The notes under the pieces were generated by a model. The model was given only the letters and a program-made list of their open reading frames with translations, was not told the DNA's origin and made no database searches. 64,000 nt of DNA from Dickeya aquatica (GTDB lineage: Bacteria; Pseudomonadota; Gammaproteobacteria; Enterobacterales; Enterobacteriaceae): the NCBI RefSeq assembly GCF_900095885.1, contig NZ_LT615367.1, positions 2,294,001 to 2,358,000 of the forward strand. The letters run 5' to 3'. Positions 37,933 to 48,157 of the stretch are shown here, one piece after another (within the stretch, counting starts at the first letter, position 1; every line of letters begins with the position of its first letter). The translations under genes were made by a program, and so were the position numbers.

Positions 37933-38916
37933 TTATTGACGGGGATACAAATCGTCACGTAAATAAGGTTCGGTTTCGCCCGGTTTTCGGGTTTTTAGCA
38001 ATTTTAATATCCAGGTGTACTGCTCAGGATTAGGTGTGACCAGTTGCTCGACCTCTTCATTCATGCGCCGAGCAATGGTGCTGTCATCAGCGCCATCAAT
38101 ATCGCTCATCGGTGGGCGAATATAAATATCCAGACGCGATGTATCCCCATTATAGACCGGAAATAACGGCACGATTTCGGCACGGCAGACTTTCATCAAC
38201 CGACCGATCGCCGGTAAGGTCGCTTTATAGGTGGCAAAAAAGTCCACAAACTCACTGTGTTCCGCCCCATGATCCTGATCGGGCAGATAGTAGCCCCAAT
38301 AGCCGTCACGTACCGAGCTGATAAACGGTTTGATGCCGTCATTGCGCGTATGCAGGCGGCCGCCAAAACGGCGACGCAGCCGGTTCCACAGGTAATCCTG
38401 CAATGGGTTTTTCTGGTTATGCATCATCGCAGCCATTTTCTGCCCTTGCTGACTCATCAACATAGCCGGGATATCAACCGCCCACCCATGCGGTACCATG
38501 AAAATGATGTTACGCTTCTGCTCACGCAGCACGTCAACCCTCTCCATGCCATGCCATTGCACACGCGAAGTAATTTTCGTCGCAGGTCGCAGCGCCAGTT
38601 CAATCATCATCATCATCGCCTGGGGCGCGGTGGCAAACATGCGGTCGATGATACGCTCACGCTCAACTTCTGATAACTGAGGCAGACATAACAACAGGTT
38701 AATGCGTGCACGCCGCCTCGCACCATGAGAAATGCGCCCGACACGTTTCCCCAGAAAACCCAGCACCGGATCACGTAAACGTACGGGAATACAAGCAATG
38801 ACAGCCGCCAGCAGAACCACCAACCAGATGCCCCAATAGCGTGGATGCAAAAATGTCAGTGTAAACTGCGGGATAAACTCAGCGCGGGCTTTCTTGTCTT
38901 TCTTATCTTGTTCCAT
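37933..38916 (-). CDS. lpxM: Lipid A myristoyltransferase LpxM
   Basis: LpxM (MsbB) adds the last acyl chain to Kdo2-lipid A at the inner membrane. The 327-residue protein has a charged N-terminus, one membrane helix at about 30-50, and the HX4D catalytic motif in VPHGWAVDIPAMLM. Long identities with E. coli LpxM include GYWGYYLPDQDHG and EHSEFVDFFATYKATLPAIGRLMKVCRA. I start at the ATG at 38916 (MEQDKKDKK). It converges on the repeat protein and lies beside mepM, as in E. coli. Confidence 0.95.
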   Translation of the reverse strand: MEQDKKDKKARAEFIPQFTLTFLHPRYWGIWLVVLLAAVIACIPVRLRDPVLGFLGKRVGRISHGARRRARINLLLCLPQLSEVERERIIDRMFATAPQAMMMMIELALRPATKITSRVQWHGMERVDVLREQKRNIIFMVPHGWAVDIPAMLMSQQGQKMAAMMHNQKNPLQDYLWNRLRRRFGGRLHTRNDGIKPFISSVRDGYWGYYLPDQDHGAEHSEFVDFFATYKATLPAIGRLMKVCRAEIVPLFPVYNGDTSRLDIYIRPPMSDIDGADDSTIARRMNEEVEQLVTPNPEQYTWILKLLKTRKPGETEPYLRDDLYPRQ

Positions 38917-39019
38917 GCAACAACTCTTCATTACAAAATCGGGTCAATAATAGCTACCAGTCACTGTTTTGCAACGCACGTCACACCGGCAGTGGTTGAA
39001 TGCTAAGCGTATCGCAGAT

Positions 39020-39053
39020 AAAAAAACAGCCGGCGGCGCGGGCTACCGGCTGT
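39020..39053 (-). terminator. mepM intrinsic terminator
   Basis: On the minus strand ACAGCCGG/CCGGCTGT stem followed by six or more T, 28 bases past the mepM stop. Confidence 0.87.
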
Positions 39054-39081
39054 CATCAGGTTATCATGTACAATAACGCAT

Positions 39082-40509
39082 TCAGTCAAGTTGTAACTGT
39101 GGTAACACTTCTCTCACATGTGCCAGATAATCGCGCCGCTCTTTGCCCAACAGCCCTTCAGAGCGCGGCAACTTGGCTGTTAACGGATTCACTGCCTGCT
39201 GATTCACCCAGAGCTCATAATGCAGATGCGGGCCCGTTGAACGCCCGGTATTACCGGATAACCCAATGCGGTCGCCCCGTTTTACTTTCTGCCCAGGTTT
39301 AACCAGTAAGCGCGTCATGTGCATGTAGCGGGTGGTGTACTGACGACCATGACGAACGGCGACAAAATTACCCGCTTCGCTATCGCGCTCCGCCACCACT
39401 ACCTCACCATCGCCAACAGCCAGCACCGGTGTCCCGACCGGCATGGCAAAATCCACACCGCGATGCGGTGCAATACGTCCGGTTACAGGGTTAAGACGGC
39501 GAGGGTTAAAATTGGACGATACCTTGAACTGCTTCATGGTAGGGAAGCGCAGAAACCCTCGCATCAAACCGGAGCCTTCACGATCGTAGAACTTGCCGTC
39601 TTCAGCACGGAAAGCATAGTAATTTTTTCCGCCAGTACGCAAGCGAACCCCCTGTAATTCACTCTGCTCGCTGCGTCCATCAAGAATTTCACGGGAGATC
39701 AACACGGCAAAACTGTCATCTTTGCGCAGTTTGCGAAAATCGAGCTGCCACTGTAGTGCACGGATAACCTCGCGTGCTTCACTACTGGTCAGGCCCGCAG
39801 CCTGCGCACTACTGGCGAAGCTACCATCCAGGCGGCCTGTCAGCACTTTGTTTTGCCAGTCGCCCTCCACATTTTCAATTTCTTCGCGGAAAGTCTCACC
39901 GCTTCGGGTGTAGGTGCGGGTTTCACGGCGGGACACTTGCCAGCTCAGACTCTGCAATGCGCCATCACCGTCCAGGGTCCAGGTCAATTGCTGACCGACC
40001 TTCAGGTTGCGTAATGCGGCATTACGTTCAGCAAGTGCAGTAATGTCTGACAAATCAATACCATACTGCGTCAAAATGCTACTGAGCGTGTCGCCGGCTG
40101 ACACCACATACTCGTGTTCACCCTCCGCGTCCTTATCATCAAGGTCATCTTTAGGAATACCCCCGGTCGTCGAGGGTTGATCGAGCGGTTCGCTGTTTGT
40201 CTCTGTCATCGCCACCGTTTGTGCAGGCTCCACGCGAGCTTGTTCACTGGCGCTGGCAACCGGCGATGGCGGGGTACTGTCCAGCGGCTCACTCGCGGGC
40301 GGGTTAAGCACCTGACTCTGATTTTGCAAGGGCGTTTTTTCAATTTCCGCACTTTTTACGATAACAGGTGCGTCATTGACCGGGGGATAGGTCATGGGCC
40401 GCCAGACGGCGGCAGCCAGTGTGACAACGGTCAGCGACCCCAGCATCACACGGTGTGGCCGGGGCAGGCTGTTATACGCCAGAGCGATAGTTCGGACTAT
40501 CTGCTGCAC
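39082..40509 (-). CDS. mepM: Murein DD-endopeptidase MepM
   Basis: MepM is a periplasmic M23 metallopeptidase that cuts peptide crosslinks so the wall can expand. The 475-residue protein has a membrane helix at about 20-38, a proline-rich linker extended relative to E. coli (440 residues), a LysM/OapA region at about 130-175, and the M23 domain with HRGVDFAMP and HLHYELW zinc ligands. It lies next to znuA, 12 bases from its end, on the same strand, as in E. coli, and could be cotranscribed. Confidence 0.95.
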   Translation of the reverse strand: MQQIVRTIALAYNSLPRPHRVMLGSLTVVTLAAAVWRPMTYPPVNDAPVIVKSAEIEKTPLQNQSQVLNPPASEPLDSTPPSPVASASEQARVEPAQTVAMTETNSEPLDQPSTTGGIPKDDLDDKDAEGEHEYVVSAGDTLSSILTQYGIDLSDITALAERNAALRNLKVGQQLTWTLDGDGALQSLSWQVSRRETRTYTRSGETFREEIENVEGDWQNKVLTGRLDGSFASSAQAAGLTSSEAREVIRALQWQLDFRKLRKDDSFAVLISREILDGRSEQSELQGVRLRTGGKNYYAFRAEDGKFYDREGSGLMRGFLRFPTMKQFKVSSNFNPRRLNPVTGRIAPHRGVDFAMPVGTPVLAVGDGEVVVAERDSEAGNFVAVRHGRQYTTRYMHMTRLLVKPGQKVKRGDRIGLSGNTGRSTGPHLHYELWVNQQAVNPLTAKLPRSEGLLGKERRDYLAHVREVLPQLQLD

Positions 40510-40521
40510 TTGTTTCTATCC

Positions 40522-41550
40522 TCATGATTTTTCCTTCAGGCAGCTTAGGTATTGCTCAGACAGCTGTGACAGAAAACGTGCGTAGCTGTCTTTATCCACA
40601 GCAATGTCACTTCCCAACGGATCCAGCACGCCGATGCGCACGTCAGTTCCTTTGGCGACAGCATTAATGACCGCTGGCCTGAATTGTGGTTCAGCAAAAA
40701 CGCACACTGCTTTGTGCTCAACCAATTGTGTTCGTATCTGGTTCAAACGCTGTGCGCCGGGCGCTATCGCCGGGTTGATAGTAAAATGGCCCAATGGCGT
40801 CAGCCCATAATGCTGCTCAAAGTAGCCGTAGGCATCGTGAAAAACAAAATAGCCCTTGCCCCGCACAGGCGTCAGCATATTAACAATATTTTCATCTACC
40901 TGCGCAAGTTTCTCAGTGAATTTACGCAGATTTGCATCTAGTTTGTCTTTATTCTGCGGCATAAGTTCCAGCAGCTTCGCATGAATCGCTATGGCAGATG
41001 CCTGGGCCATCTGTGGTGATAACCAGATATGCAGGTTAAATTCGCCATGATGATGCCCGTCATCATCACTATCCTGATGATTTTCTGACGCATTATCGTG
41101 ATCATGCCCGTCATTGTCGTGACTGTCATGATCCGCATCATGGTGTGTGTGATTTTTCTCTTCATGCTGCTCAGGATGTGATTCCCGTAGCAATGCCGCT
41201 TGCAGCGCAGGCTGAAGACTCAGCGCCAGCTGACGGTTTTCGGGTACCGATTGCAGCGTTTTGGGCAAGAAAGCTTCCATTTCCGGGCCAACCCAGACAA
41301 CCAGCTCGGCAGATTTCAGCTTCTGTACGTCAGAAGGGCGTAAGGCATAATCATGTGGAGAGGCTCCGTCGGGCAAGACAACGTCTGTCCCTGTCACACC
41401 ATCCGCTATCGCCGCTGCAATAAAGGCCAGAGGACGAATAGAGGCGACAACCGAGGCTGACGCCATCGGAGAAAGAGGCAGTGATGCCAGCAGCACCCCG
41501 CTTGCCAGCATAGAACGTAGCCATTTATAGTGAGTTATACGCAACATCAT
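40522..41550 (-). CDS. znuA: Zinc ABC transporter substrate-binding protein ZnuA
   Basis: ZnuA captures zinc in the periplasm for ZnuBC. The 342-residue precursor has a signal peptide to about residue 32, zinc ligands at His66 (SPHDY), in NLHIWLS and in VFHDAYGYF, and a long His/Asp-rich loop at about 125-169 that is characteristic of zinc-specific members. It is divergent from znuCB across a Zur box. Two ATG codons begin it; either is possible. Confidence 0.95.
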   Translation of the reverse strand: MMLRITHYKWLRSMLASGVLLASLPLSPMASASVVASIRPLAFIAAAIADGVTGTDVVLPDGASPHDYALRPSDVQKLKSAELVVWVGPEMEAFLPKTLQSVPENRQLALSLQPALQAALLRESHPEQHEEKNHTHHDADHDSHDNDGHDHDNASENHQDSDDDGHHHGEFNLHIWLSPQMAQASAIAIHAKLLELMPQNKDKLDANLRKFTEKLAQVDENIVNMLTPVRGKGYFVFHDAYGYFEQHYGLTPLGHFTINPAIAPGAQRLNQIRTQLVEHKAVCVFAEPQFRPAVINAVAKGTDVRIGVLDPLGSDIAVDKDSYARFLSQLSEQYLSCLKEKS

Positions 41551-41573
41551 TAATCATCCGTCGATTTATTCAT

Positions 41574-41601
41574 TGAAACCTGTTATATTATAACGTCGCA
41601 A
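41574..41601. promoter_or_regulatory. Zur operator between znuA and znuCB
   Basis: TGTTATATTATAACG (41581-41595), with GAAAC on the left flank, matches the Zur palindrome core TGTTATA-N-TATAACA. It would repress both divergent zinc-uptake units when zinc is sufficient. Confidence 0.9.
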
Positions 41602-41622
41602 ACCCTCTGCAAACAGAATTCT

Positions 41623-42381
41623 ATGTCAACGCTGGTTTCACTGGAAAACGTGTGTGTTCAGTTTGGTCATCAACCTGTCCTTAATAATATTTCGCTCACC
41701 CTTCAGGCTGGCCGCATCCTGACACTACTCGGCCCGAATGGCGCGGGAAAATCCACGCTGGTTCGTGTGGTACTGGGGCTACAATCCCCCGATAGCGGCA
41801 GGCTTATCCGCAGCCCTGGTTTGCGCATTGGCTACGTCCCGCAAAAATTGCACCTGGACCCGACGCTGCCACTCACCGTCAGCCGGTTTATGCAACTGCG
41901 CCCGGGGTCAAGCAAGCACGATATTATGCCAGCCCTAAAACGGGTGCAGGCCGGGCATCTGCCAGAACAAGCGATGCAAAAGCTCTCCGGCGGTGAAACC
42001 CAGCGCGTGTTACTGGCGCGCGCGATCTTGGCTCGCCCACAGTTACTGGTTCTTGATGAGCCAACGCAAGGGGTGGATGTCAACGGACAAGTCGCGCTCT
42101 ATGAGCTTATCAACCAATTACGGCAAGAATATCAGTGCGGCGTGTTGATGGTTTCTCACGACCTGCATCTGGTGATGGCTAAAACCGATGAAGTGCTCTG
42201 CCTTAACCAGCATATCTGCTGCTCTGGCACACCGGAGGCCGTCTCTCTGCACCCCGAATTTTTAGCCATGTTTGGGCCACGCGGTGCGGATCAACTGGCT
42301 ATTTACCGCCATCACCATAATCATCGCCATGATTTGAATGGAAAAATCATTTTAAAAAGACAGGATAACCCCCCGTCATGA
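41623..42381 (+). CDS. znuC: Zinc ABC transporter ATPase ZnuC
   Basis: ZnuC powers zinc uptake. The 252-residue ATPase has Walker [10 protein letters not shown], the Q-loop YVPQKLHL, the signature [15 protein letters not shown], Walker [13 protein letters not shown] and the switch His in [10 protein letters not shown] His-rich tail (HHHNHRHD) may bind zinc. Its stop overlaps the start of znuB by four bases, so the two are translationally coupled. Confidence 0.96.
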   Translation: MSTLVSLENVCVQFGHQPVLNNISLTLQAGRILTLLGPNGAGKSTLVRVVLGLQSPDSGRLIRSPGLRIGYVPQKLHLDPTLPLTVSRFMQLRPGSSKHDIMPALKRVQAGHLPEQAMQKLSGGETQRVLLARAILARPQLLVLDEPTQGVDVNGQVALYELINQLRQEYQCGVLMVSHDLHLVMAKTDEVLCLNQHICCSGTPEAVSLHPEFLAMFGPRGADQLAIYRHHHNHRHDLNGKIILKRQDNPPS

Positions 42382-43163
42382 TCGAATTGTTATTCCCTGG
42401 CTGGTTAGCCGGTGTTTTTTTAGCCATAGCCGCAGGCCCGCTAGGCTCATTCGTGGTATGGCGGCGCATGTCCTATTTTGGCGATACCCTCGCACATGCC
42501 TCATTGCTGGGCGTGGCATTGGGGTTACTGCTCAATATCAACCTCTTTTATGCCGTCATCCTCGTCACCTTGCTGTTAGCCGGTGGATTAGTCTGGCTGG
42601 AGCGCCGCCCGGGTTTAGCCATTGATACCCTGCTCGGAATTATGGCACACAGCGCGCTGTCTCTTGGGCTGGTGGTCGTCAGCCTGATGAACAATGTGCG
42701 GGTGGATTTAATGGCTTACCTGTTCGGTGACTTACTCGCCGTCACACAGGACGACTTATGGATTATCGGCCCCGGTGTTGTGGTCGTGGTATTAGTGCTC
42801 TGCTGGCAATGGCGTGCGTTGCTTTCGATTACCATCAGCCCAGAGCTGGCGCACGTTGATGGCGTCCCTGTAGCCAGAACCAAGCTGCTACTGATGCTGG
42901 TTACCGCGCTCACTATCGGCTTATCCATGAAGTTTGTCGGCGCGTTGATCATTACCTCGCTGCTCATCATTCCCGCCGCAACAGCAAGGCGATTTGCCCG
43001 AACGCCAGAGCACATGGCGGTGCGTGCGGTGGCAGTCGGTATTCTGGCAATCACCGGTGGGCTGGCTTTTTCTGCGAGCGTCAACACACCTGCTGGCCCG
43101 TCTGTTGTGCTGTGTGCATCGCTGCTGTTTCTCATCAGTCTGCTGAGGAAACCGGCGAGATAA
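42378..43163 (+). CDS. znuB: Zinc ABC transporter permease ZnuB
   Basis: ZnuB is the inner-membrane permease of the zinc importer. The 261-residue protein has about seven to eight helices and the EAA-like coupling segment. It starts with ATGATC overlapping the znuC stop. The family segment [18 protein letters not shown] is intact. Confidence 0.95.
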   Translation: MIELLFPGWLAGVFLAIAAGPLGSFVVWRRMSYFGDTLAHASLLGVALGLLLNINLFYAVILVTLLLAGGLVWLERRPGLAIDTLLGIMAHSALSLGLVVVSLMNNVRVDLMAYLFGDLLAVTQDDLWIIGPGVVVVVLVLCWQWRALLSITISPELAHVDGVPVARTKLLLMLVTALTIGLSMKFVGALIITSLLIIPAATARRFARTPEHMAVRAVAVGILAITGGLAFSASVNTPAGPSVVLCASLLFLISLLRKPAR

Positions 43164-43211
43164 CCGGTTTCCCCCGGCACTGGTGACGGGTCTGCGCGAC
43201 GATGGCTCGTT

Positions 43212-44216
43212 TTACGCGTCTCGCGTCAGACCAAAATGCCGGTACGCATGCTGGGTCGCGATACGCCCGCGCGGCGTTCGCTGTAAAAAACCTTGCTGGA
43301 TAAGGTAGGGTTCCAGTACATCTTCAATGGTTTCCCGCTCTTCGCCAATCGCGGCGGCCAGGTTATCCAGACCAACCGGGCCCCCCATGAATTTATCAAT
43401 GACCGCCAGCAGCAGCTTACGATCCATATAATCAAAGCCTTCACTATCTACCGCCAGCATATCCAGTGCCTGACGGGCAACCTCACCGGTAATGACACCA
43501 TCTGATTTCACCTCAGAAAAATCCCTGACCCGGCGCAACAGCCGGTTAGCGATACGCGGTGTACCGCGCGAGCGTCTTGCCACTTCCAGCGCCCCTTCCT
43601 CCATCATCTCCAGCCCCAGGCAGTGAGCGCTGCGCTGAACAATGTGCTGCAAATCCGCGACCTGATAAAATTCCAGACGCTGCACAATACCAAAACGGTC
43701 ACGCAGCGGTGAGGTTAAGGAGCCGGCACGAGTGGTCGCGCCGACTAAGGTAAAAGGCGGTAAATCGAGCTTGATAGATCGGGCGGCCGGGCCTTCGCCT
43801 ATCATGATATCCAATTGATAATCTTCCATCGCCGGGTAGAGCACCTCCTCTACCACCGGAGACAAACGATGGATCTCATCAATAAACAGCACATCGTGCG
43901 GCTCAAGATTGGTGAGCAATGCCGCCAGGTCGCCTGCCTTCTCCAGTACCGGCCCGGATGTCGTGCGCAGATTGACCCCCAGTTCATTGGCAACGATGTT
44001 CGCCAGTGTTGTCTTGCCGAGTCCCCGGGGGCCAAAGATCAATAAATGATCTAACGCATCGCCACGCTTACGGGCCGCCTCAATAAAGATCTCCATCTGT
44101 TCACGCACGACGGGCTGGCCGACATATTCCGCCAGCAGCTTTGGGCGAATCGCGCGATCTAAAATCTCTTCTTCGCCCACGTTAACAGGTGAAATCAGAC
44201 GATCGGCTTCAATCAT
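43212..44216 (-). CDS. ruvB: Holliday junction DNA helicase RuvB
   Basis: RuvB is the hexameric AAA+ motor for branch migration. The 334-residue protein has Walker [10 protein letters not shown], Walker [11 protein letters not shown], the sensor [18 protein letters not shown] and a winged-helix C-terminus with TPRGRIAT. It lies 7 bases after ruvA in the same direction, so ruvAB is an operon; a LexA site would be expected upstream of ruvA but I could not identify one. Confidence 0.97.
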   Translation of the reverse strand: MIEADRLISPVNVGEEEILDRAIRPKLLAEYVGQPVVREQMEIFIEAARKRGDALDHLLIFGPRGLGKTTLANIVANELGVNLRTTSGPVLEKAGDLAALLTNLEPHDVLFIDEIHRLSPVVEEVLYPAMEDYQLDIMIGEGPAARSIKLDLPPFTLVGATTRAGSLTSPLRDRFGIVQRLEFYQVADLQHIVQRSAHCLGLEMMEEGALEVARRSRGTPRIANRLLRRVRDFSEVKSDGVITGEVARQALDMLAVDSEGFDYMDRKLLLAVIDKFMGGPVGLDNLAAAIGEERETIEDVLEPYLIQQGFLQRTPRGRIATQHAYRHFGLTRDA

Positions 44217-44223
44217 GGCTACC

Positions 44224-44841
44224 TCACAGCGCTGCGCGCAGCGCTTCTCTTATCAAGGTTTCGCAATCCGCATCCGGGCGAGCTATTTTGCCAATCATCC
44301 GGCTGGCCTCCTGCGGTTTATAGCCCAGAGCAACCAATGCAGCCTCGGCCTCGGCCTGTGGGTCTGCCTCTGGCGCAGTGGAACCTGGCACGACCGGCAG
44401 GGATATTTCGCTGGTCGAATTGAATAAATCGCCATTGAGACCTTTAAAGCGATCTTTCATTTCCACTACCAGACGTTCCGCCGTTTTCTTTCCGACCCCC
44501 GGCAATTTGACCAGCGCACCAATCTCCTGACGCTCGACCGCGCTGACAAACTGCTGCGCCGACATACCAGATAAAATAGCCAGCGCCAGTTTAGGCCCAA
44601 CACCGTTGACTTTAATCAGTTCGCGGAACAGTGAACGCTCCTGCTTATTATTAAAACCAAACAGCAGTTGCGCATCTTCACGCACCACAAAATGGGTAAA
44701 AATCACGGCTTCCTGCCCCTGTTCCGGCAGTTCATAAAAGCAGGTCATCGGCATATGCACTTCATATCCCACGCCACCCGCCTCTATCAATACCAGCGGC
44801 GGCTGCTTTTCCAGAACGCTGCCTCGAAGACGACCAATCAC
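44224..44841 (-). CDS. ruvA: Holliday junction branch migration protein RuvA
   Basis: RuvA binds four-way junctions as a tetramer and loads RuvB. The 205-residue protein has domain I ([35 protein letters not shown] fold), two helix-hairpin-helix motifs ([15 protein letters not shown] and [16 protein letters not shown]), and domain III ([16 protein letters not shown]) that contacts RuvB. It precedes ruvB by 7 bases. Confidence 0.96.
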   Translation of the reverse strand: MIGRLRGSVLEKQPPLVLIEAGGVGYEVHMPMTCFYELPEQGQEAVIFTHFVVREDAQLLFGFNNKQERSLFRELIKVNGVGPKLALAILSGMSAQQFVSAVERQEIGALVKLPGVGKKTAERLVVEMKDRFKGLNGDLFNSTSEISLPVVPGSTAPEADPQAEAEAALVALGYKPQEASRMIGKIARPDADCETLIREALRAAL

Positions 44842-45049
44842 GCGATGTTTTCCTTATTTTGCCTGAACCGAACCGCCATAGCTTATAACACAAAACCACA
44901 GGCGGATACAGAAAAGCTGGATGCATATCCAGATGTATGCAGATGCCATTACAGCACGCAACAGGATGGCTGTCTGGTGCTGCCAGCCGGAACGCTGGCA
45001 GGGAAAACGGAACGCTGGCAGGGCTAATGCGTTATATGCCCCTCTCACG

Positions 45050-46075
45050 TCAGCCAGGCAGGCTTAAGGAGTCGTAGTTCTTCCAGCGATAATTGCACAG
45101 AGAGATTACCCAGCAGGCGATAAACAAGGCAACCACATAGAACCCGGCGTTACCCAACTGTTCATTAAAGCCGTCCACCGCCTGCCACAGCCCGGTATGC
45201 AAATCAAGTTTATCCGCCAGTAGCCCCAGCGCTTCCATGCCGCCGATAAACATCGCCACCACCACCGATGTCGCTGTGATGGTCATGTTGTAGTAGAGCT
45301 TACGCTGCGGTTTGTTGAACGCCCAGCCATAAGCACCCACCATCAACACATTATCCAGCGTATCGATCAGTGCCATGCCACAGGTAAACAGCGCCGGGAA
45401 AATCATGATAGACCAGATAGACATCCCCTGTGAGGCACCCGCCGCAGAGATCCCGAGCACGCCAATTTCGGTTGCCGTATCAAACCCCAGTCCAAACAGC
45501 AGGCCAACCAGATACATATGCCAGCTTTTATTCACCAGACGAAACGTCGAGCGAAATAACCACCCCATCAGGCCAGATGCAGGCAATACGTCGGCCTGTG
45601 CCTGTACGCCTTTTCCCTGTTTGAATTGCGTAAAGGTTTGCCAGACACCGCGCAAAATAACCAGATTCACCAGCGCCATCAGTAATAAAAACCCGGCGGA
45701 TACAGTCGTCCCAATCACACTGCCGACTTCATGAAACCACTGCATATCGTCTTGCAGTGCCGCGGCCGTCGCCGCCAGCCCCAGTGAGGCTAAAATAACA
45801 ATGGTGGAATGCCCCAGAGAAAACCACCCTCCCACTCCCAGCGGGCGCTTTCCTTGCTGCATCATTTTGCGCGTGACGTTATCAATCGCCGCGATATGAT
45901 CGGCATCAACGGCATGACGTAAGCCATAGCACCAGGCCAGCAGGCTGGTTGCCATCAAGGTTGCGTTGTCGTGAAACATCGCCCAGGCCAGCAACCACAC
46001 CAGAATGTTCATTACCACCAGACACCCCAGCACCACCACGGCACGCGGGTTATCTCTGACAAGAGAAGACAGCAT
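45050..46075 (-). CDS. Nickel/cobalt permease, NiCoT family
   Basis: A 341-residue eight-helix transporter of the HoxN/NixA family for high-affinity Ni(II) or Co(II) uptake. The signature RHAVDADHIAAIDNVTR in helix II, SLGHSTIVI in helix III and GLGFDTATEIG in helix V are all present. I start at the ATG at 46075, because AGAGG lies 7 bases upstream; the frame continues to 46177 without conservation. In E. coli the spot between ruvC and ruvA holds yebB. A NikR-like palindrome is upstream. Nickel would serve urease or hydrogenase; neither is in this window. Confidence 0.88.
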   Translation of the reverse strand: MLSSLVRDNPRAVVVLGCLVVMNILVWLLAWAMFHDNATLMATSLLAWCYGLRHAVDADHIAAIDNVTRKMMQQGKRPLGVGGWFSLGHSTIVILASLGLAATAAALQDDMQWFHEVGSVIGTTVSAGFLLLMALVNLVILRGVWQTFTQFKQGKGVQAQADVLPASGLMGWLFRSTFRLVNKSWHMYLVGLLFGLGFDTATEIGVLGISAAGASQGMSIWSIMIFPALFTCGMALIDTLDNVLMVGAYGWAFNKPQRKLYYNMTITATSVVVAMFIGGMEALGLLADKLDLHTGLWQAVDGFNEQLGNAGFYVVALFIACWVISLCNYRWKNYDSLSLPG

Positions 46076-46127
46076 ATCCATACCTCTATCAAACCGGCGG
46101 ACCATCGCCGTCGGGTCAGTGTTGTGA

Positions 46128-46154
46128 GTATGATATTTTATGAATTCTTCATAC
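46128..46154. promoter_or_regulatory. NikR-like operator upstream of the nickel permease
   Basis: GTATGA (46128-46133) and TCATAC (46149-46154) are perfect NikR half-sites separated by 15 bases; the E. coli nik operator has 16. It lies about 53 bases before the permease start codon. The spacing is off by one base, which could be a true variant or a base-calling deletion in the TTTT run between the half-sites. Confidence 0.65.
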
Positions 46155-46325
46155 ACTGCGATGTTATCGCAGATCAAAAGAGAGGAAGGTTGCTCATGGC
46201 ATTGAGCACGTCAGGTGAACGACGGTGCCCTCACCGAAAACCATAGGGAGAAAAGCAAAAAATGTCATCACAGCGAAGAAAACGGGCTGTCGCCTTTTAC
46301 GGCTATCAGCCCGCTCAGGCAAAAC

Positions 46326-46847
46326 TCAGCGAATTCGCCCCCGAGCCAGCGTCAGTTTATCGTGACTGATGCGCGAGAGGTTTTGGCTGAAATGGCAATG
46401 GGTAATGGCAATCGCCAGCGCATCGGCAGCATCCGCCTGTGGGCTGGCTGGCAATTTCAGCAATGTTTTTACCATGTGCTGTACCTGGCTTTTTTCAGCC
46501 GCACCGGTACCCACTACGGTCTGTTTAACCTGCCGCGCCGCATACTCAAACACGGGCAGGGACTGATTCACCGCCGCGACAATCGCCGCGCCGCGCGCCT
46601 GGCCAAGTTTCAGGGCCGAATCCGCATTCCGCGCCATGAAGACCTGCTCAATAGCAAAATAATCTGGCTGAAACTGGGTGATAATTTCACTGACGCCAGC
46701 GTAAATCAACTTAAGCCGGGTCGGTAGGTCATCAACCACGGTGCGAATACATCCGCTGCCCAGATAGGTGATTTGCCTGCCCTGCTGGCGCACGATGCCA
46801 TAGCCGGTGACCCGAGAGCCGGGGTCGATACCGAGAATAATACTCAT
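46326..46847 (-). CDS. ruvC: Holliday junction resolvase RuvC
   Basis: RuvC nicks Holliday junctions symmetrically. The 173-residue dimeric nuclease begins [17 protein letters not shown] with catalytic Asp7, and has the acidic [11 protein letters not shown] and the C-terminal [13 protein letters not shown] with further carboxylates. It is co-directional with and 40 bases after yebC, as in E. coli, and separated from ruvAB by the nickel permease. Confidence 0.96.
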   Translation of the reverse strand: MSIILGIDPGSRVTGYGIVRQQGRQITYLGSGCIRTVVDDLPTRLKLIYAGVSEIITQFQPDYFAIEQVFMARNADSALKLGQARGAAIVAAVNQSLPVFEYAARQVKQTVVGTGAAEKSQVQHMVKTLLKLPASPQADAADALAIAITHCHFSQNLSRISHDKLTLARGRIR

Positions 46848-46887
46848 CTATCGCCCCCACTCTGTGGCCTAACAGGCAAGACTGCCA

Positions 46888-47631
46888 TTACAGTAATGCT
46901 GCCACCTCGTCGGAGATCTCACCGTTGTGGTAAACCTCCTGTACGTCATCACAGTCTTCGAGCATGTCAATCAAACGCATCAGTTTCGGTGCAGTTTCTG
47001 CATCCATATCGGCTTTGGTTGACGGGATCATGGAAACTTCCGCTGCTTCGGCGACAAAACCGGCTGCATCCAGCGCATCTTTGACCTGACCGAAAATTTC
47101 CCACGGCGTGAAGACATCAATCGCGCCATCGTCGTAGCTCACCACATCATCTGCACCGGCTTCGAGCGCCGCATCCATCACCGCGTCTTCATCAAGCCCG
47201 GGCGCATAGGAAACCACCCCTTTTTTGGCAAACAGGTAAGACACCGAGCCATCCGTGCCAAGATTACCGCCACACTTGGTAAACGCATGGCGCACCTCGG
47301 ATACGGTACGGTTGCGGTTATCACTCAGACACTCCACCATCACCGCCGTACCGCCAGGGCCGTAACCTTCATAAATGATGGTTTCCATATTGGTATCATC
47401 ATCACCGCCCACTCCGCGCGCAATCGCACGGTTTAGCGTGTCGCGTGTCATGTTGTTAGACAGCGCTTTATCAATGGCGGCACGCAAGCGAGGGTTGGAA
47501 CCGGGGTCACCACCGCCCAAACGGGCAGCCGTAACCAGTTCACGGATGATCTTGGTGAAAATTTTACCGCGTTTGGCATCCTGTGCCGCTTTACGGTGTT
47601 TAGTGTTGGCCCACTTACTATGACCTGCCAT
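46888..47631 (-). CDS. yebC: YebC/PmpR-family regulatory protein
   Basis: A 247-residue YebC/TACO1-family protein, in related systems a transcription or translation factor that eases ribosome stalling. It starts [31 protein letters not shown], with the conserved [13 protein letters not shown] helix, and contains [19 protein letters not shown]. It lies between nudB and ruvC on the same strand. Confidence 0.95.
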   Translation of the reverse strand: MAGHSKWANTKHRKAAQDAKRGKIFTKIIRELVTAARLGGGDPGSNPRLRAAIDKALSNNMTRDTLNRAIARGVGGDDDTNMETIIYEGYGPGGTAVMVECLSDNRNRTVSEVRHAFTKCGGNLGTDGSVSYLFAKKGVVSYAPGLDEDAVMDAALEAGADDVVSYDDGAIDVFTPWEIFGQVKDALDAAGFVAEAAEVSMIPSTKADMDAETAPKLMRLIDMLEDCDDVQEVYHNGEISDEVAALL

Positions 47632-47721
47632 AAAAATCTCCGAAAAAAGCCTGTTATCCCTGATTTGACCGGGCCACAGAGGAAATCTGTGGTCAGATGA
47701 CAGCCATCAGGGGCAGGCTGG

Positions 47722-48156
47722 TCAAATAACAAATTCTTCAATCGCCTGCCGGTTGCTCCACGATTTGGTCAACCGAGCTGCCTCAGGGGCATCCAGCCAT
47801 TGGTAAGCCAGATGCTCACTGATCTCCACCGGGCGTTCATCCGGTAGCGCCAGAGAAAACCAGTGCTCCAGATTATGCGTCACGCCAGGGGCATAGCGAC
47901 GTCTTAAATGAGCAAAAAGCTCGAATTCCACACTGCGGTGACAGTCAACCAGCGTCAACGCCTCGGCGGCGATGTCGATGTTAACTTCTTCTTTCACTTC
48001 ACGCTGTGCGGCACATCGCGCGCTTTCATCCGCTTCCAGGCTGCCAGTGACTGACTGCCAGAAATCAGGATCATCGCGTCGCTGAAGCATCAGCACCCGC
48101 CCGGTATTGCGGGCATAAATGACCACCAGTACCGAGACGGGTCGCTTATAGTCCAT
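47722..48156 (-). CDS. nudB: Dihydroneopterin triphosphate diphosphatase NudB
   Basis: NudB removes pyrophosphate from dihydroneopterin triphosphate in folate synthesis. The 144-residue Nudix protein has the box GSLEADESARCAAQREVKEE with REVKEE metal ligands. I start at the ATG at 48156 (MDYKRPVSVL): the aspS stop codon TAA lies one base before it, so translation is likely coupled. It is slightly shorter than the E. coli protein (150 residues). Confidence 0.94.
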   Translation of the reverse strand: MDYKRPVSVLVVIYARNTGRVLMLQRRDDPDFWQSVTGSLEADESARCAAQREVKEEVNIDIAAEALTLVDCHRSVEFELFAHLRRRYAPGVTHNLEHWFSLALPDERPVEISEHLAYQWLDAPEAARLTKSWSNRQAIEEFVI

Positions 48157-48157
48157 A

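Noticed and set aside
44990..45025. Short direct repeat of GGAACGCTGGCAGGG upstream of ruvA
   Set aside because: Only two partial copies are present; not a CRISPR and not a clear operator.
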